Assembly: GCA_001303665.1 (NCBI GenBank)
Contig: LJUF01000217.1
Coordinates: 1 to 6,218 of the forward strand
From: Phycisphaerae bacterium SM23_33
Lineage (GTDB): Bacteria; Planctomycetota; Phycisphaerae; SM23-33
Length of the DNA: 6,218 bases
Direction: 5' to 3'
This document shows, piece after piece, positions 3,679 through 6,218 of the stretch (its first letter is position 1; every line of letters begins with the position of its first letter). The notes under the pieces were generated by a model that saw only the letters and a list, made by a program, of their open reading frames with translations, ran no database searches and was not told the origin of the DNA. The position numbers and the translations under genes were made by a program.

Positions 3679-5298
3679 CTATGTTGGGTACCACCTCGCC
3701 GCGCGGGTGCGGCCCTGGCACGTTGCGCAGCCTTCCTTCCTTAGAACACGCAGGAGGCCCCGAACCTGACCGCGAGTAAGGTGCGGCAGCACTTGGCGCA
3801 GCTCGCCCAACTGGCTGCCCTGATCGCGATTGTCTTGAAGATGCTTCAGAAGGAGCTGCTTGTTCGCCTCCCTGTCGAGGCCTCGCTTTCGAGTGTAAAC
3901 GCCTTTCTGCCGCAGAAAGCCGTAGAATCGGCGCGACAAGATATATCTGGTTCCTCTTCCACGTCCGGTCTTCTCCAGCAACCCTTGGCCGAGCAAAGCG
4001 GGCAGCCTTCCCTCCAGCCTCTCCGGCACGTGCGTTTCCCGATGGATCGCGTCCAGGACCACCAGGTCCTCGGTGGCGAAGGATATTGCCTTCTCCTTCG
4101 CGACCTGTTCCATGAACCGAAGGAACCTGGGATCCTGGACATCGCCCGAGAGCCTAAGCACAACCTGGAATTCGTCCGAGTCGGCGTAGTCGGGAGTTCG
4201 CTTGCCTTCGCGAATGCACTGGCCGAACATCATGTCGGCGCCCTGTCCCGAGCGCTCTACCAGCCCGCACTTGGCAAATGCTTCCGCCAGGCGGCGATTC
4301 CGCCACGACTGCTTCCATAGGATGTTCTCCGCCGTGACCCCCTCCGGGAACCCGCCGGGACTCACGATTTCCAGGCTGGCGGGCAACTGCCGGATGAAGA
4401 CAGATTCGTGCCTGAGATAATCACGATGGGTGACCGCGTTCAGGACGGCCTCGCGAACGACCGCTTCATTGAAGGCAGGGATGTCCCATACGAAAAGACC
4501 TTCCTGGAAATGCTGGACGTCGTTTCGCGCGTTGATGCCTGCCCACAGATCATCGCGATACAGAAGGAAGCCTTCCCTGTATTCCCTGCGCTGAGAATAA
4601 CGAACAGAGGGCTCGGCCGCGCGGTACTCGAAGACCACCTCGGCGTCGGGCAGATGTCGGCCCAACGCCCGGGCAGTGCCGAGCAAAACGAGGGCCGCGT
4701 AGGTGATGCCTCCCGGCGCGAGCAGTTCGGCGTCCGTCAGTAGCTGCTGGGCGGACAGCGATTCGAGCTGGGTATTGCCCGACTTCCGACGCCACATTGC
4801 TCGGAAGTTGTCGATGGCTTCCGGGTCGAGGTCCGTGAGGTCAGCGTCACGGCAGGTCTCCGCGGAGAAATCCAGTTGCGTCTCGTCGAAGATTCTTTTC
4901 AGCATGTCCGGGGTCATTGAGACGAGCTGGTCCCCTCTTCGCATCCAGTACGCCCCCTCAAAGGCCACCGGCTTGCCAGGCAGGTGAGCCGGCACGTGAA
5001 AAACCAGAACGCGACCGCCAGGATCGCTGATTTCCTCGGCGTCTATCCGGAATTGGAGCCCTGCAATCAGTCCGGCCTTGGTTCTTTCGAGGCTCTGAAA
5101 CGCTTGTGTCCCGACCACGCGCCGGGGTAGGCGGTCGGTTACGCCCAGTATGATCTTGCCCCCGCCTTCGTTTGCCAGGGCAGAGCAATACCTTGCCAGT
5201 TTCCTGGAGTCGAAATTGTGGCTGGCCTTCTTGAACTCCAGATGCTCGTCCTCCGGTCCTCCCATCCAGCTGCGGAGTTGGTCTGGTGAAGTGGCCAT
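3679..5298 (-). CDS. AlbA_2 (Schlafen-like) / RecG C-terminal-like ATPase-fold transcriptional regulator
   Basis: This 539-residue protein matches the pattern of COG2865-type putative regulators. Residues 16-125 are an AlbA_2 domain, seen as EDEHLEFKKA and ALANEGGGKIILGVTD; this fold binds nucleic acid, and some relatives are nucleases. Residues about 150-385 are the RecG-C/HATPase-like region, with REAVLNAVTHRDY (282-294, the N-box position), SPGGFPEG (313-320) and GLVERSGQGADMMF (345-358). Residues 408-459 look like a winged helix ending GRGRGTRYILSRRFY, and 476-538 look like a second one ending ARWYP. A role in DNA binding and transcription control is inferred; effector and target are unknown. 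The open frame extends far upstream, but that part lies antisense-free in another frame of the isomerase gene. ATG 5298 is chosen because family homology starts there and no other in-frame start lies nearby. Codons include AGG, AGA, CTA and ATA, unlike the neighbours. Confidence 0.85.
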   Translation of the reverse strand: MATSPDQLRSWMGGPEDEHLEFKKASHNFDSRKLARYCSALANEGGGKIILGVTDRLPRRVVGTQAFQSLERTKAGLIAGLQFRIDAEEISDPGGRVLVFHVPAHLPGKPVAFEGAYWMRRGDQLVSMTPDMLKRIFDETQLDFSAETCRDADLTDLDPEAIDNFRAMWRRKSGNTQLESLSAQQLLTDAELLAPGGITYAALVLLGTARALGRHLPDAEVVFEYRAAEPSVRYSQRREYREGFLLYRDDLWAGINARNDVQHFQEGLFVWDIPAFNEAVVREAVLNAVTHRDYLRHESVFIRQLPASLEIVSPGGFPEGVTAENILWKQSWRNRRLAEAFAKCGLVERSGQGADMMFGQCIREGKRTPDYADSDEFQVVLRLSGDVQDPRFLRFMEQVAKEKAISFATEDLVVLDAIHRETHVPERLEGRLPALLGQGLLEKTGRGRGTRYILSRRFYGFLRQKGVYTRKRGLDREANKQLLLKHLQDNRDQGSQLGELRQVLPHLTRGQVRGLLRVLRKEGCATCQGRTRAARWYPT

Positions 5299-5310
5299 CT
5301 TTTCCCCTAG

Positions 5311-5317
5311 TCCTCCT
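5311..5317 (-). promoter_or_regulatory. Shine-Dalgarno overlapping the isomerase stop codon
   Basis: On the minus strand AGGAGGA starts inside the TAG stop of the isomerase gene (5318-5316). It sits 12 to 13 bases before the ATG at 5298, longer than the usual spacing. A weaker AGGGG lies five bases before the ATG. The overlap suggests that ribosomes ending on the isomerase can reinitiate on the regulator gene. Confidence 0.5.
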
Positions 5318-6218
5318 ATCGCTCCCTCAGGAGCCTTTTTGCCGCGTTCTCCCCGCCGTTGATGAGGTGCAGCAGGGGGGCGGGGCGGTCGGTGCCGGCG
5401 ATGAAGGGCGGACGCTGCGACCAGGGCGTCACCGAAAGCACGTTGGCCAGGTCCATCCAGTATTGCAGCCGGGCGGGTGCCAGGTTCCAGGTCATGTGCA
5501 GATGGTTGGCCGGGGCGTACTGCTTGTACTCGGCCATGGTGGCATACTTCGGCACCACCCAGGTGTGGGGCCAGTTCCAGCTGGAGGCGTGGGCGACGGC
5601 GTCGGCGAGCCCGGGCGGCAGGTCCACGGTGCAGGCCTGGTCCCAGACCATGCTGAACATGCCGTTCAGGCCGCTGTAGGCCAGCCGGCCGGCCAGGCCC
5701 TCGATCCCGCCGGGGGTGGTGAAGCTCACGGAGTTTCCCCCGCCGGGGAAGTAGCCGGGGTCGGCGATGGGCATGGTCACGCGGCTCATGAGTTCGGCGA
5801 TTCTTTCGCCGGGCTTGCCGGCCCAGTTGAAGCTGGCCGAGCCGGAGTTGTCGCCGTCCACGAAGCCGCGGGTCGCCCACGGCTCCTTGCCCGTGAACTT
5901 GACCTTCAGTCTCCTGGCCAGGGCCTGGATCTCCCACGGCTCCCAGACCTTGCGGAAGTCCATGAAGAGCGGCGGATGGCCGCCCGAAAGCCAGGTCATG
6001 AACAGCATCGTCAGCAGGCCCTGGACGTCGGCCTCGGTGGCATACGGCAGCGGCGGCTTGCGGCCGTTGTGGTCGAAGCTGGAGTTGAAGAGGCTTTCCA
6101 TGGCGTCGGCCACGGGCAGCGGCCGGCCGCGGAGGTCGGAGCCCCACTCCAACTGGCTCATGAAGCCGCCGCCGACGGCGTTCAGTTCGGCCATGAGGTC
6201 GCGCAGGATCAGGTACAT
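5316..6218 (-). CDS. L-fucose isomerase-family sugar isomerase, C-terminal part (runs off right edge)
   Basis: The last 300 codons of a gene are seen, ending at TAG 5318-5316. The ATG at 6218 is only the window edge: relatives of about 590 residues carry roughly 275 more residues upstream. TEADVQGLLTM (61-71 of the fragment) followed 25 residues after its Glu by the Asp of FMDFR matches the metal-binding Glu and Asp of FucI-type isomerases, which are about 24 apart in E. coli FucI. HLHMTWN, near fragment residue 240, supplies a His in the expected C-terminal position. Such enzymes interconvert an aldose and a ketose (L-fucose/L-fuculose, or D-arabinose and related sugars) with Mn2+ in the cytoplasm. 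The exact substrate is not resolvable, so no symbol is given. Third codon positions are almost all G or C. The AlbA_2 regulator follows after 17 bases, suggesting one transcript. Confidence 0.75.
   Translation of the reverse strand: MYLILRDLMAELNAVGGGFMSQLEWGSDLRGRPLPVADAMESLFNSSFDHNGRKPPLPYATEADVQGLLTMLFMTWLSGGHPPLFMDFRKVWEPWEIQALARRLKVKFTGKEPWATRGFVDGDNSGSASFNWAGKPGERIAELMSRVTMPIADPGYFPGGGNSVSFTTPGGIEGLAGRLAYSGLNGMFSMVWDQACTVDLPPGLADAVAHASSWNWPHTWVVPKYATMAEYKQYAPANHLHMTWNLAPARLQYWMDLANVLSVTPWSQRPPFIAGTDRPAPLLHLINGGENAAKRLLRER

Noticed and set aside
3445..3744. Plus-strand open frames crossing the convergent gap
   Set aside because: They have no ribosome-binding site and no recognisable domain, and they overlap the antisense end of the regulator gene and the inverted-repeat cluster.
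5321..5340. Plus-strand GCTCC-CTCA-GGAGC hairpin followed by CTTTTT, resembling an intrinsic terminator
   Set aside because: It lies inside the coding end of the minus-strand isomerase and no plus-strand gene leads into it. The stem is only five bases. An antisense terminator is possible but unsupported.
5299..6147. Upstream extension of the AlbA_2 gene frame to a start at 6147
   Set aside because: This part overlaps the isomerase coding sequence on the same strand in another frame and is Arg/Pro/Gly-rich without any homology pattern. Family similarity begins at the ATG at 5298.

Overview
The window looks like a piece of a high-GC bacterial chromosome, most likely from the Planctomycetota or a close relative. 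The main clue is a pair of tandem secreted proteins that combine an N-terminal signal peptide, dockerin-like paired calcium loops of the GDxNxDGxVDGLDY type and a C-terminal PEP-CTERM sorting tail (Pro-Glu-Pro, hydrophobic stretch, Arg cluster). That combination is common in Planctomycetota. Assignment below phylum level is not possible from this sequence.

Layout, left to right. (1) Positions 1-255, minus strand: the first 85 codons of a zinc-dependent deacylase of the succinylglutamate desuccinylase/aspartoacylase (M14-like) family, running off the left edge. (2) Positions 256-670: a divergent control region. It has a near-consensus sigma-70-type promoter facing right (405-432), a 16-bp palindrome where transcription should start (441-456), and, in front of the deacylase, a stem that could compete with pairing to its Shine-Dalgarno. 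(3) Positions 671-1513, plus strand: an intact PEP-CTERM/dockerin exported protein. (4) Positions 1715-3280, plus strand: a larger paralogue whose frame is broken twice by apparently compensating one-base shifts. It therefore reads as an N-terminal half with signal peptide (1715-2560) and a C-terminal half with PEP-CTERM tail (2696-3280). (5) Positions 3281-3678: a non-coding gap between convergent genes, with a cluster of ATTGGGC/GCCCAAT inverted motifs. (6) Positions 3679-5298, minus strand: an AlbA_2 (Schlafen-like) plus RecG-C/HATPase-like regulator with two apparent winged-helix segments at its C-terminus. (7) Positions 5316-6218, minus strand: the C-terminal part of a sugar isomerase of the L-fucose isomerase family, running off the right edge.

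How the parts relate. The two PEP-CTERM genes are tandem duplicates. They share leader, ribosome-binding site, signal peptide, a beta-rich ectodomain and the C-terminal dockerin, while the second has gained an N-terminal dockerin pair and a further unrecognised domain. The regulator lies 17 bases behind the isomerase and is probably co-transcribed with it. Its codon use is clearly less GC-biased than that of the isomerase, which suggests it arrived by transfer. Nothing in the window shows a metabolic pathway joining the deacylase, the surface proteins and the isomerase. No tRNA, rRNA, CRISPR array, insertion sequence or integrase was seen.
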